A program made the translations under genes and the position numbers. Positions 34,301 to 45,150 of a DNA stretch of 64,000 nt are shown here, piece after piece (the stretch's first letter is position 1; every line of letters starts with the position of its first letter). The notes under the pieces were generated by a model that saw only the letters and a list, made by a program, of their open reading frames with translations, made no database searches and had not been told where the DNA came from. This stretch comes from Hyaloperonospora brassicae (Eukaryota > Oomycota > Peronosporomycetes > Peronosporales > Peronosporaceae), in the NCBI GenBank assembly GCA_947650285.1, contig CANTFL010001332.1, positions 372,001-436,000 of the forward strand, in the 5' to 3' direction.

Positions 34301-36641
34301 CGACAGTCATAGCCGACTTTGACGACGAGGTCGATGACGGAGATGCAACTGGGGACGACGACAACCACGAATAATACACACCGGACGTAGAACCAAACAT
34401 CTCGATGACGTCAACGACGCAACTTGACGAGGTGAATCGTTTTGAACCGTACGAGCAAAATCAGGTATGATCCGATGTGCGGATGCAGACATTGGTTCGA
34501 GCCGCAAATCTATGTTATGAACTTCGACGAACCACTGAGCAGATGTATATCGGGGAAGCGAGATTATAGCAGCCGACAGCATTGCGAGTTTAGGTCCATA
34601 TTTTTTTAGTTCAAGCCAGAAAAGAACACGCCATTTGCCTCAGCCAAAGCGAGGTGAGGATCCAGAGGACAATGAATATTACCACAGCGCGGGAGCACCT
34701 TCTGCGGGGGGATGAGTTGCTTCTGATTGCTGATCGTGCGTCGCGCGACCCGAAGAGTGTTACTGTCTCCGTTGTTCAAGGCTAATTTGCCTCTTGGAGC
34801 TTCCTGAAGTACCCAGCAGCAACACCTTGGAGGGTAGTGCGACGAGCTTCAATATCCGCGAGGTCCTGCGTGAGTCGATCAATTATGCGATCACATTTCT
34901 TGATATATCGGTCTTTCACTCACCAATTAATCTGTCGGCCGAATAAGGTTGATCATCCCTAAGTTGGCAGTCCGACGCGCTGACGAGTTAAGGTAGTAAA
35001 TCGACTCGTGCAAGGAGTCGATCAGTTTCGAAGTCGTAAGTGTGGCACCCTTCCACCTCTCAGACTATTCATGGTCGTCGACAAAAGATCCTTATAACTT
35101 CACCAATCCCGCGACGGCAGCTTCCATACTATAACGAAAAGAAGAATTCTCGCGATACGATTGAGCAAGAAAAAGTCACATGTACGCAATTTCTGCCGGA
35201 CGATCGTCGATGAGAGCGACTTCAGCTACCATCACGTATCTCACATCTATGATAGCTCGCAATCATAGAATGCACTGTTCATAGACGCGTCGATAAATGG
35301 ACAAGGAGAATTTAAAAATTTACGATCACCCAGGTCAACTCAATCTCGCGACTTTTTATGCGATCGTCGAAGCATGAGATCCAGCGAAGAAGGTGAAGTA
35401 TCGGACGACACAGTGTTTCAAAACGGTCAAAATAACACGAGTCGAAGACATTTTAAACCTGTACAACATTGGACCCAGTGGACTCATCAGAAGTTGGTCC
35501 CGATGACACATGCCGCACACTGTCCAATGTCGACATCCAATGTCGACATTTCGAAAAGTGGCGCTATCAGCGACGACGATTGATGCCACTTTCCGTCTCC
35601 TCAACGACAGAACGAGTCGAAGGAGCGATTGTGAGGAGGAGATGGATGACCGAATTCAATCGGCGTATCAATGTCTGCGGGGTTTCAGCTGTCGAAATGC
35701 TGCCAAAATAATCGAGAAGATACCATTGAGTATGTAAAAAATCATCGTATTGAACGAGAATGAAAGCAACCGACATCATGTAATCCGGCCAATAATTATA
35801 TAAAACGGAAAGCCTGGAGATAGTGGTAAGAATAGATATGGTGGTGACGAGCATAATAGTCGTGACGATAGCCTATTATTTCTTCTTACGACCAGGTCAG
35901 TTGTGGTGTATGGAGATTCAAACTATAAAGTCGTAGAGCTGGAGGCCGTTAAAATTATGGTCAGCTAATTATAGGTCGACGCATTCACGTTATCGTGAAG
36001 ATTAACAGAGTTAGTTTTATCCTTTTCTGTATCAAGAACATGGAGAAGGTCAGAAAGCCGCATATACTGGATCTGTAATATATCACAAGAGGTACACCAA
36101 TACATATCAGAATTGGATAGGTCCCAGACACGCGTATATGTGAAGAAGCGCAGAAGAATAATGTTGGATAGTGTGGATCGTGCCAACCGCCTTAATTGCG
36201 ACATTAATTTGATTGGTGGATCGCGCTCGAAGATGGGCCCGTTGGCACGAAGGATGGGATCAAGCGACTGATTAACAGAAAACGACTATTGAAGTTATGC
36301 GTGTCGGTTTACTTATCGGTCAAGAAGGACTATCGTCAAGAATCGACGACTGACCAATCACGATCCGCGATCAAGAGCTTGGATCACCAAGTTACAAGGA
36401 CCGGTAAACTCGAGATATTGATCACGATCCATCCTATAGTGTGTAGACTCATAATTGGCGCGGACCACATACCTCGATCCACCACGGAACGATCCACTAC
36501 GGAGCGATCTACTACAGGGAGACCCGCTACGAAGCGACTCTCCACCCGAGTATCTTCTGTGTACCACGTGATGCAATAGTTGAATGACAAAGACAGGCGA
36601 TACACAACAGTGACCTAGCAAACAGATATGCACATTCATAG
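31371..36641. other. Repeat island, interior between the two co-linear copies
   Basis: No intact gene. The longest frames are at 32041-31550 (minus, 163 codons) and 33517-33765 (plus, 82 codons, contains LLEATVDGSEEVTVRLDRF). Around 33480-33510 a GAC run encodes Asp/Glu in one frame. Near 36470-36540 an imperfect 12-15-bp unit (CCACTACGGAACGAT-like) repeats several times and gives the short peptide repeat TTERSTTERSTT. I read the whole stretch as decayed transposon sequence. Confidence 0.35.
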
Positions 36642-37390
36642 GGTTTTGAATTTGGTTGGTTGACATTTAACAGAATTGAATTTGCTACAAAAGGCACGCG
36701 TCGACTTTTCCCGGATAGTATCGTTGGCCTCCCGTTGAACCGATAGTGACCTGCGTCAAAAGAAACTTCGCCTTTCGATTGTGTAGCCAGGCGGAACGTC
36801 AATTCTCACCCCCCCCCGAAACTGCGATTGGACGCAGTAAACCTTACGGTTCATAATCAAGATCGCGAGACGGCTCAAGTGGTCAGGATGTTTGCGCATC
36901 AAGCATTACCCTTGGACAAAGGCGACTCTGGGAGAGCGCCCGAGTATACACGCGATCGAGTAAATAACGTCACTTGATCCGACCACACGTTTGACCGAGT
37001 GAAGAATTTCCACCCAATCAACTCCTATCCCAAAAACGATCAAGTTCAGCTTCAGCTCAAGTACACCGAGAATAGCGCACCCGCCCATCGGACGGGTACA
37101 AAATGTGAGCAAGAAAACACAGAGAACGGAATCGAGGTGACCACTCCGTTAGTCGGTCGTCCGGGCGCAGTGGGGAGTCGGGATCACAAGGAATTTGAGA
37201 TCACCATTACGCCACAATGGTGCGCGTGCCCGAACGTTTTGGCGACTCGGGATTTTACCGTGGGTCTCTGAGAGAAGAAGTCATGATCAATACTGAACCT
37301 GAAATGGAAGCGCCAGTGAATTAGAAATCGTCGCAGACGCGTGAGAATGAAGGATCTACAGATCGTCAAAGTTTAAGATAGGCTTTGACG
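36642..37390 (+). repeat. Retroelement-like repeat, copy B
   Basis: Second member of the co-linear pair (see 30629-31370). A run of ten C lies at about 36809-36818 within it. It is followed directly by the 178-codon charged frame at 37417-37953, which may be the gag-like part of the same element. Confidence 0.55.
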
Positions 37391-37416
37391 ACAAGATAAT
37401 AAAAGAGAAAGATCGG

Positions 37417-37953
37417 TTGCACGATCTGGAAAATAACCCCAAACTCTCTTTTAAGGTCCCTTCGGGGGCCTCCGCAGATCGCGCTGCAAAGTACGATATG
37501 CAGGATGAAAGTCCTAGGAAAATCCCTAAACGATTTTCACTCATATCCGATGAAGCATCAGAAATGATGAAGGAAGACCTAAGGAGTCCGGGCGACTTAA
37601 AGAAGCTGACCGTGGTGAAACAAGATCGAAACGTATACAAGAACAGGCTAGCCGGCGACAAGGTCAAGACGGAGAAGATGAATAAAGCGTCACAGTCAGT
37701 GGATCGCGAAGTGAAGTTTGAAAATTGGCTATTCGACGTAATCAGCCAAGCGTACCATTTGAAGGAGCTGAAGGAGCTGTTGTCGAGCGACCCTGTTCTT
37801 CAGACGATTGAGCCAAAGCTGACCGGATCGCTACGGGGACCAACGTCTGCACTTAAACCAACTCCCAACGTGTTAGAGCAGCTCCGGCGTCTAATTAAAC
37901 TGCTCAATGAAGCGAGTTCACTACTGGAACGTTCAAAGGTCAAACTCTACTAG
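37417..37953 (+). CDS. Charged 178-residue ORF, possibly gag-like, unidentified
   Basis: The frame is open from about 37351, but the only early initiator is TTG (37417); the first ATG is at 37498. The product is hydrophilic and rich in Lys, Glu, Asp, Leu and Ser, with a helical end (LRRLIKLLNEASSLLERSK) and no signal peptide or zinc knuckle. It follows retroelement-like copy B with only a short gap, so a gag-derived protein is the simplest reading. It is one of the few frames in the island whose composition looks truly protein-like (few Cys/Trp, balanced charge). No homologue is recognised. Confidence 0.35.
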   Translation: MHDLENNPKLSFKVPSGASADRAAKYDMQDESPRKIPKRFSLISDEASEMMKEDLRSPGDLKKLTVVKQDRNVYKNRLAGDKVKTEKMNKASQSVDREVKFENWLFDVISQAYHLKELKELLSSDPVLQTIEPKLTGSLRGPTSALKPTPNVLEQLRRLIKLLNEASSLLERSKVKLY

Positions 37954-38458
37954 AGTGCAACCAAGATCGAGTGATCACTGCCGGAAAGTCGCTATTTCGA
38001 ACATTGAGTCCGATCATAGGCATACGTGACCTTAAAAACAACCCGACCCCGCCGATCGGCACCACGGAATAACGGATCACGCCGCGAGCCACGATGGATC
38101 AAGTTCGCACACCGATCATGTATAAGATATTATAATTATACAAGCGAGACTCGTCTTTTCAACTCGCAAACAATGCGGCAGCCTGTAGGTGCGCAATCTT
38201 CACCTTAAATGCTTTATAAAGCTAATAGAGAAAGCCGTACAACGTCGGGATGACCTCCCACCATTTTTTTTACTTTGGCTTACAACAATACGCTGCGGCC
38301 ACACTTTATGGGACCATGTCTACTCCCATTTAGTTTACCTAATGCATTTTCTTTAGGAAATTGACTATGGATCTAGGCTATTGCGATCGCTTCGAAAAAT
38401 GAATGCCCTTTTGCTTCAAAGATGTGCCGAGACCAGCATAGTGCTTTTCTCCCGTAAA
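37954..38458. other. Gene-free gap
   Basis: About 500 bp of AT-rich sequence with short chance frames only. No repeat structure or gene is seen. Confidence 0.4.
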
Positions 38459-38863
38459 CTAACTTTCGTGAGATTGGGATCTTAATGACACCCGCTGTGG
38501 CCAAATTGAGCAATTTGTAGACCTAGTGGCTTTCAAATTGCGATTTATAGCCCGAACCTTTGAGACATTTTTTGATCCAAATCCGCTGTCACCAAGCTCA
38601 TTCAATGTGAGTCCTCCACCGATTTCAGGCACTATACAACCAAAAGAAGCCGGTCCTTGATCTCGCGGTTCAGTGTGAGGAATGTCCGCTCGTTTATGGG
38701 GCGACTCCGAAGCAGTACCAAAACCGCTGCTTTCATTTTGGGAAGCCTCGATTACGCCGACACGGCTGTAGATCTTATCCAGCATCTTGAGCACTCTTGC
38801 AAGAGCTTCCACGAGACTTAATGGCGTCGATATTTCTTCACTCTTTTCCTCGGTATGTCCCAT
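38459..38863 (-). CDS. 134-residue hydrophilic ORF, unidentified
   Basis: An open frame beginning MGHTEEKSEEISTPLSLVEA. A predicted helix (LARVLKMLDKIYSRVGVIEA) is followed by a Ser/Gly-rich stretch with GFGTASESPHKRADIPH and GGGLTLNELGDSGFGS. Composition is protein-like and the frame starts with ATG. It has no neighbours of known function and lies in transposon-rich DNA. It may be a gag-like fragment or a small orphan gene; I cannot name a function. Confidence 0.3.
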   Translation of the reverse strand: MGHTEEKSEEISTPLSLVEALARVLKMLDKIYSRVGVIEASQNESSGFGTASESPHKRADIPHTEPRDQGPASFGCIVPEIGGGLTLNELGDSGFGSKNVSKVRAINRNLKATRSTNCSIWPQRVSLRSQSHES

Positions 38864-41800
38864 CTATGCTATGACTAGTCCTTCCATCATAATCGAGCTT
38901 GTTAATCCCTTCCATGAACCGTCTTACTTGCATGGACTGGATGATGTCGTGTTTTCGTCACGCTCTTTTACTAATTCTTTGAAGCTATGCTCATAACCTA
39001 TTCTCAAACAGCACGGTATGCACAAGTGTAAGCAGCATAGTAGGATGGGTAATATAAGTAGTTATTAGTCGTTCCGGATTGATCACACAGCAGTCCTTCG
39101 CAGTAACCATATTTGCTGCGGCTACTACTTGCAGTCGAGATTGTTCCTTCTTTTAATTATCCACGGTCGTCAGGGTCACTGTATCTTCACGGCGGTGATT
39201 TCAATGCACTCGATGCATACACTCTTTTAACGTGACAATGGGAATCCCTTGCGCACATAAGATCGCGAAAATTGTAAAGAAATGACCTACAATAATCCTT
39301 TGTAGCTTCCACGAGCAATGTCACCTGGAATCGATCTCAGCAAATGAAAGAGCCGGTATACCTGTTAAAATGGCAAACCTTATTGGTATAATAATTTGTT
39401 GTAAACACATTCATCAAGCAAATAAAAGCATAAATACGACAAATGGGTGTTATTTTGGGCGCACATTGAAATTCTCCTTGTAACTGAACAAGAACAGGTG
39501 ATTATAACTGTCGCAAAGTCTTTAGATGTTCACAGTACTATCCTTCATTTTAAATCTTCAATTTGAATTTTTCAATATTGTTTGCAGGATTCTGGTCGGT
39601 ACATGAGATCTTTCGAAGAATAGTTTGAAGAGAGAGTCGCGTCCCTATTTGAACACAAGTAAAATTCCCGTAAGATTTAAAGATGTGGGAGATGTAGATT
39701 TATGGGCTACAACATACATAGTTGTTCATCAGGCGATCGTTCTGGTGGGTATAATGAAGAAATAGTATACCATATAATGGCCATACTGATTTGAAATGCT
39801 AGGCGCCATCGGGAAAATAACGGCTTCAAACAATTGTAGCTAGACGCCATTGAATGACCATCTCTGCCGGATTCAAAAAAAATACATGGGAAGTTACAAA
39901 ATCATTTATCTACATATCAACAGGAGAAAGATGGATGGAAGGTCTTAAGCCCAATACAAGTGCCTATGCGATAATTTGTCGTGGCATATTGATTTATGTG
40001 AACGAGTGACGTGGAGTCCCGTGACCAAGCTATTCAATACGAGCACGTAAAAGTACCTTGGTGACTGAGTAGTCAGCTGATCTGTGTCCCGGTAACGCGA
40101 TCGCTTCGGAGGTGCCGCATACCACAGTCCCCGAATGTTAAAGCGCTTCGCAATGAAGTGTTTACTCGTTCCGTAATACTTATGCATGGTGCTTCGTCCA
40201 GAGATGCACTTGGAAAACAGAATATAATACATGTAGACGTGCCGTAGAGTGCTCTCAGTCTCGATGTGACCACTATGAAAACGATGCTTTACAGGCTGTC
40301 GGAGATGTTGCGGTATCGGTGGTGCCTGACTATCAATGCAATGCCGAAAGTAATTTGGCAGCCCGAATCGTCCCCCTTGCTCTCCAGACCAGCGAGTAAT
40401 AGTTGTCGCCAAAGAGCTTAGGCAGTCTGGCATTCCCAGTAGATATGGGCCGCCGTCTCAATCGAACCTTTTACCGCCTCGCGGATACCATCGGCAGAAT
40501 ACCGAGAGCGGATTTTTGCCGATGGTATCCGCGGGTCTCCCAGCATGATAAATATATTAGCTGATCGGTCGCGAGCCGATTACACGTCCAAACCTGATAA
40601 TCAGCGAGACTTTCGCGTGTTTTCAGACTGTAGGGTAGTTGTTGTGCAGCCGCTGCTAAAGGCTCAGACTAGCTTGTCCAGCAAATGAGGAGAATTTTGC
40701 GTGTGATATAAAACTTTTTAAATTATTATGAAGTCAGAAAAATAATAAGGAAAGATAACGCGTACCACGTACCTTCAAATGGAGAGTAAATATACCAAAA
40801 GGGAGTGAATTCAATATTTCCCTTACCACAATATCAACCAAGTAAGATGTGATAAAAGATGTACAGCTAACGTAAATTTAAAATGCAACGACATGCAAGA
40901 ACATAAGCAGATCACAGTAAAAGCGTCAATCCTACCTTTGCTGACAACTGACTGTCGACAGTTTTATATGCAGAGATCTCCATTTTGTGAAGGATGAAAG
41001 GTAATCAAGATGGCATGCGTGGATGTTTATGACTAATCTGAGGCGTGTGCGTATTTGGTGGTATAGTATACAAGAACGGCGCACCACATATTTCGTCATT
41101 GCCCCATGCATTTTGATATTTTTATATCGCAAATATTGCGAGCTGGACCAATTTATCACAGTTTGCGGCATCATGGGCGATGCCTTTTTGACAGCGCATG
41201 ATCCTCGGGGAACCTCACGCAGTTTCTGCTGCGGGTGTAGGGAAAAGAAAAACAAGTTATAAGTTAGATGTGCAAAGATGGGCTTAAGGAGGACTCCGGA
41301 CAAAGTGATTGGCAGCGCTATACTCGTGTACAGCATTTGTGCGGCCATGTCCACGAGGGATCGTCCGTTTCGACCCCCACTGTGTGATAGTGCGAGCTGC
41401 GAACACATTCGCTTAGCACGTCAGCAAAACAAACGTCCATTTGTGATTGGCACGCGACTTTTGTACATGTAGAGCACCAGAATTGTGCTAGTATCGAAAA
41501 GACTTCGAGGCCTCGACTTACGTGCATCATTGTGGTGGAGCGTTCGCAGCCTCGTCGAAGGTCATTTTTCTGAATGAATGCCTATCTTTCTATGCGGTGG
41601 CACATCGATCAGGTCTTTTTGGGGAAACCAAGCATGGCCTATTCATACTGCGTGCATTCCGGTCCTTTCGTATCGAAGCTAACCTTATCCCGCTTGCGCC
41701 TTCGCGCGTGTGGTAACGATCGGTGCAAAATGTAACTGCCCTTGGGGGGGTCCAAAATCTCTATCTCAGCCATCATAACAGCTTCATATGTCGCCGCTGC

Positions 41801-42084
41801 ATAAATGATGAGTGGCAATATTTTGACTCGTCGATCGTGGCTCGTTAGTCCACATTGGTGCCGGCATCAGTCACGATCGCTGACCTCCGATCAAGAAGGC
41901 AAACTGAGACCGCCAAGTTGATACGGTGTCTTTTTTTCGGTGCAAACCTGGTCGTCCGGCACCAACATGCAGCCGCTGGTTTGTTTCGACCTCCATCGAT
42001 CGCTCACCTCTTGCCAGAGACCTGTATTCGTAGCGTCTTTTGCAAACAAACTCGACTCTTTGCGATGCGTCGAGCCGTCACAGC
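38864..42084. other. Right part of the repeat island
   Basis: Frames at 40433-39945 and 41408-40932 (minus) and 41278-41472 (plus) show no recognisable domain. The one clear structure is the 17-bp perfect inverted repeat at 40480-40533. From about 41.5 kb GC content rises towards gene block B. Confidence 0.35.
40480..40533. repeat. 17-bp perfect inverted repeat with 20-base loop
   Basis: The arm CGCGGATACCATCGGCA at 40480-40496 is the exact reverse complement of 40517-40533. The loop is 20 bases. A stem of this length without mismatch is very unlikely by chance. It may be the folded end of a transposon or an RNA processing or termination structure. Confidence 0.8.
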
Positions 42085-42385
42085 TTACGCGACTATCGCT
42101 AAGCGCAAACCAGTCGGCTCAACCAGCGGTTCGATTGGCTCAGACGGTTGGGTGGCTGCAAGTGGATCGGAAGATGTCAATGCACTGACGACAAAACGGG
42201 CGACGTCGACCCCGCGTGTCTCCTCAAGACCAGCTGCTGTATCGTTTTCGCACGGTCCTTTCTCCACACACACACAACGAGCCGTGCGTCTGTTGTTGCT
42301 GCGACGCCGAATGAGGGGGTCCGCGAAACGTACCTTTCGTCTGCACCGGCGCTGCGCCACACAAGGAGCGAAACTGTTCCGTCAT
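42085..42385 (-). CDS. Possible small two-exon gene of unknown function
   Basis: Exon 1 at 42385-42334 starts MTEQFRSLCGAAPVQTK and ends at GTACGT. Exon 2 at 42233-42085 follows a CAG acceptor in the right phase. The 66-residue product ends LVEPTGLRLAIVA. It is divergent from transporter copy 3, with only 76 bp between the two starts. No family is recognised. A competing plus-strand frame (41855-42400) covers the same DNA, so this may be a shadow. Confidence 0.28.
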
Positions 42386-42461
42386 GGTATTGCAACTTGA
42401 CCTATTCGTGTGGTCAGAGAAGCGCTCACTTTGACACCAACCGCCTCTAGACCGCATTTAT

Positions 42462-44174
42462 ATGGGTGAAGCGCATAAAGAACGCGATGCGCTCTTAGCG
42501 AGTGATCCACACGTAGCAGTTGTCGCCGTGGAATATGGCACACGTCCGCTGGACGCTGTGCCATCCGTTGTGCAGTCGATTGGTGACGATGACAAGAACG
42601 TCCAAGCTGACTCGCTGAGAGAAGGGCCACCACCGAAACTGCTATCTCCTGAGGTCCTGGCATTGCTGATGCAATACGCAGGTATCGGTTTTGTCAATGG
42701 TGCGTTGCCAGCCGTCATCTATCCCGTGCTACAAGGGTACCTCAATGCCGAAGGCACCATCATTGTGTCTGCAACGCTACTGGTGCAGCTACCGTGGTCC
42801 TACAAAGTGTTTCTAGGGGTCCTCAGCGATTGTTTCCCGATTCAAGGCTTTCGACGTCGACCGTACATGCTCATAGGCTGGTCACTCTGCTGCTGCATGC
42901 TGTTCATGATGGCGAGTTTCCCCGACACAGCTCCGTTCTACGGCGACCCGAGCATGCATTTCACGAATCCGGACGAGTGGACAGATACTCAGCAAAAGAG
43001 CATCAATCCGAACGCACCTGATGCTGCGGGGAAGTACGTGCTGCCCATGACGATGGCTGCGTTCGGGTATCTGCTGGTCGAGGTCCCTGCAGACGCGGTC
43101 ACGATTGAGTACGCCCAGCGCGAACCCATTGGTTCACGTGGTCGTTTGCAATCGTGGATCCACAGTCTTCGCATGGGCTTCAGCGCTATCGGAGCCCTTG
43201 CCATTGCCCTCGCGCTCAACGGTGCCGAGTACGGTGGCTCGTTCGACTTTTCGCTCACTTTCGCGCAGGTCATGTTCGTCATGGGCTGTGTGTGTCTTCC
43301 GCTTGGACCTGCTGCGTGGTTCCTCGTTCATGAAAACCGGGTCGAGCCGCCCAAGTTTGGCGTGTACATGGCTCAGTTTTGGCAAGTCCTGCACAAGCGA
43401 GCAGTGTACCAAGTCACGGCGTACAAGTTCTTCTCGGGCATCTTCAACAACTTCAACATCGTGTCTTCCAGCAACATCAAGCTCTACTGGGTCCACGCCA
43501 CGCCTTTCAACGCGAGCGTCATGGCGATCGTCGGCACCTTTACGTACGCTGGGACCCTGGCGGTCATGGCCCAGCGTGGACTGCGGTGGAACTGGCGCAT
43601 TGTCATTGCTGCAAGTGTCCTCTTTGGCGTTGTCACGGACTGCGCAATGACGATGCTCGTGACGTGGAACATCATCCGCAGCCAATGGTTTTGGCTCGGG
43701 GTGCCCGTCATTGGCGAAGTGCCACATGCAGTGCGCTTCATCGTGAGCAACTACATTGTTGTCGAGCTCATTGAAGAAGGCACCGAAGGAGCGTTGTACG
43801 GTTTACTGACGACCACGAACCACGTGGCCGCGCCGTTTGGCCGCACGATCGCCAAGATCATTAACGCTCGGTTCCGAGTGTGGAAGGACGACATTCTGGC
43901 CGACACGTACGAAACGCGTCGCAACGTGACGTTGATGATTTGGCTGTGCTACGGCATGAAGGTGGTCTCGCTGCTCTTTCTGCCGCTGCTTCCGAGTCAG
44001 CGAGCGTCGACGCAACGCCTGCGTAGCCACGAGCAAGTGAGCAACCGCAAGGGCATGTACATGGTGTTGCTGCTGGCAGTGGCGTTGACGTGGTACACAG
44101 TGGTCAACGGCCTGAGCATGAACCCATCTACTAGATGCTGGACGGTCACAGGAGGCTGTGCGCCCCGTTTCTGA
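42462..44174 (+). CDS. BT1/folate-biopterin transporter family protein (copy 3)
   Basis: An intronless 570-residue frame of the same family as the copies at 15188 and 19317 but clearly more diverged. It shares YLNAEGTIIVSATLLVQLP, SDCFPIQGFRRRPYM, YAQREPIGSRGR, YKFFSGIFNNFNIVSSSN, SQWFWLGVPVIGE and the ending VTGGCAPRF. About 12 hydrophobic segments. The N-terminal 60 residues are hydrophilic and probably cytosolic. The product is predicted to be a membrane carrier of folate/pterin-like solutes; the actual substrate is unknown. It is GC-richer than copies 1 and 2. It precedes the pseudouridine synthase on the same strand by 94 bp. Confidence 0.9.
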   Translation: MGEAHKERDALLASDPHVAVVAVEYGTRPLDAVPSVVQSIGDDDKNVQADSLREGPPPKLLSPEVLALLMQYAGIGFVNGALPAVIYPVLQGYLNAEGTIIVSATLLVQLPWSYKVFLGVLSDCFPIQGFRRRPYMLIGWSLCCCMLFMMASFPDTAPFYGDPSMHFTNPDEWTDTQQKSINPNAPDAAGKYVLPMTMAAFGYLLVEVPADAVTIEYAQREPIGSRGRLQSWIHSLRMGFSAIGALAIALALNGAEYGGSFDFSLTFAQVMFVMGCVCLPLGPAAWFLVHENRVEPPKFGVYMAQFWQVLHKRAVYQVTAYKFFSGIFNNFNIVSSSNIKLYWVHATPFNASVMAIVGTFTYAGTLAVMAQRGLRWNWRIVIAASVLFGVVTDCAMTMLVTWNIIRSQWFWLGVPVIGEVPHAVRFIVSNYIVVELIEEGTEGALYGLLTTTNHVAAPFGRTIAKIINARFRVWKDDILADTYETRRNVTLMIWLCYGMKVVSLLFLPLLPSQRASTQRLRSHEQVSNRKGMYMVLLLAVALTWYTVVNGLSMNPSTRCWTVTGGCAPRF

Positions 44175-44268
44175 GCGCTTTCGTGCCCCTTTCTTCGAGC
44201 AGTAATCCGTTCCATGAACTGCTTTTCCACCAATCACGTATCGGATCCCTTCACAATTCCGCGGGGTC

Positions 44269-45150
44269 ATGTGGCTGCGTCGACGGATCGCTGGTCGTGG
44301 CGCACGTTGCGCGCACCTTTTGACGTCACCCTTCGTATCGTCTGCTCCCTTCAGCAGTAGCACCGCTGGCTCTTCGCACGACGTCGACAACGGTCATGTG
44401 CGCCTCGCGAAGCTGATGACTCAGAAAGGTCTCTGTTCGCGTCGCGAAGCAGAGGCGTACATCCAAGCTGGCGATGTGCTTGTCAATGGCGAGCGAGTGC
44501 AGGCGGACTGGCTCAAAGTGCCTCTCGACACTGACGTCCGTCTAGACTGTCGAGCTCAGCGACATCAGCACAAAAAAGTCACGCTCGTGCTGAACAAACC
44601 ATTGGGCTTTGTCTCGTCTCAGCCCGAGCCGAACAAGACACCAGCGGTTCGCCTGCTCACGTTTGAGAACGAGTGTCGAGAACTGAGTCGCGTCAAGCCT
44701 CGACAGAGTATTGAGCCCGTTAACTTGTGGAAAATGGCCGTCTGTGGCCGTCTGGATGTCAACTCGACGGGGCTGTTGCTTTTCACACAAGACGGAAAGG
44801 TGGCGAAACAGTTGCTGGACCCCAAGAGCGGGATCGAGAAGGAATACCTCGTGCGCGTAGACGTCGAGTTGGATCCGGTGCGTGACGAGATGCAGGAGAA
44901 GCTAGAGGTGCTGCGGGCTGGTGTGACGTCCGAAGAAGGCATTACGTACCGAGCCAAGTCAGTGGAAGTACTGAACGCGAATCAATTGCGGGTGATTCTT
45001 ACCGAAGGAAAGAACCGGCACATTCGTCGCATGTGTGAGCATGTCGGGCTGCGTGTGACGGCTCTCAAGCGCGTCCGAATTGGAGGCGTGAAGCTCGGGT
45101 CACTGCCTGTCGGACAGTGGCGGTATTTGCAACCGACTGACAGAATCTAG
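44269..45150 (+). CDS. RsuA/RluB-family rRNA pseudouridine synthase, probably mitochondrial
   Basis: A 293-residue frame. Residues 1-35 are Arg/Ser/Ala-rich without acids (MWLRRRIAGRGARC), a likely organelle presequence. Residues about 43-90 form an S4 RNA-binding domain (RLAKLMTQKGLCSRREAEAYI). Then comes the synthase domain with NKPLGFVSSQ, the catalytic Asp in GRLDVNSTGLLLFT (about D163) and LTEGKNRHIRRMCEHVGL near the end. This is the RsuA/RluB/RluE/RluF branch, which converts a specific uridine in rRNA to pseudouridine. Several paralogues exist per genome, so no symbol is given. All catalytic parts are intact. The 3' end is convergent with the alkyltransferase gene. Confidence 0.92.
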   Translation: MWLRRRIAGRGARCAHLLTSPFVSSAPFSSSTAGSSHDVDNGHVRLAKLMTQKGLCSRREAEAYIQAGDVLVNGERVQADWLKVPLDTDVRLDCRAQRHQHKKVTLVLNKPLGFVSSQPEPNKTPAVRLLTFENECRELSRVKPRQSIEPVNLWKMAVCGRLDVNSTGLLLFTQDGKVAKQLLDPKSGIEKEYLVRVDVELDPVRDEMQEKLEVLRAGVTSEEGITYRAKSVEVLNANQLRVILTEGKNRHIRRMCEHVGLRVTALKRVRIGGVKLGSLPVGQWRYLQPTDRI

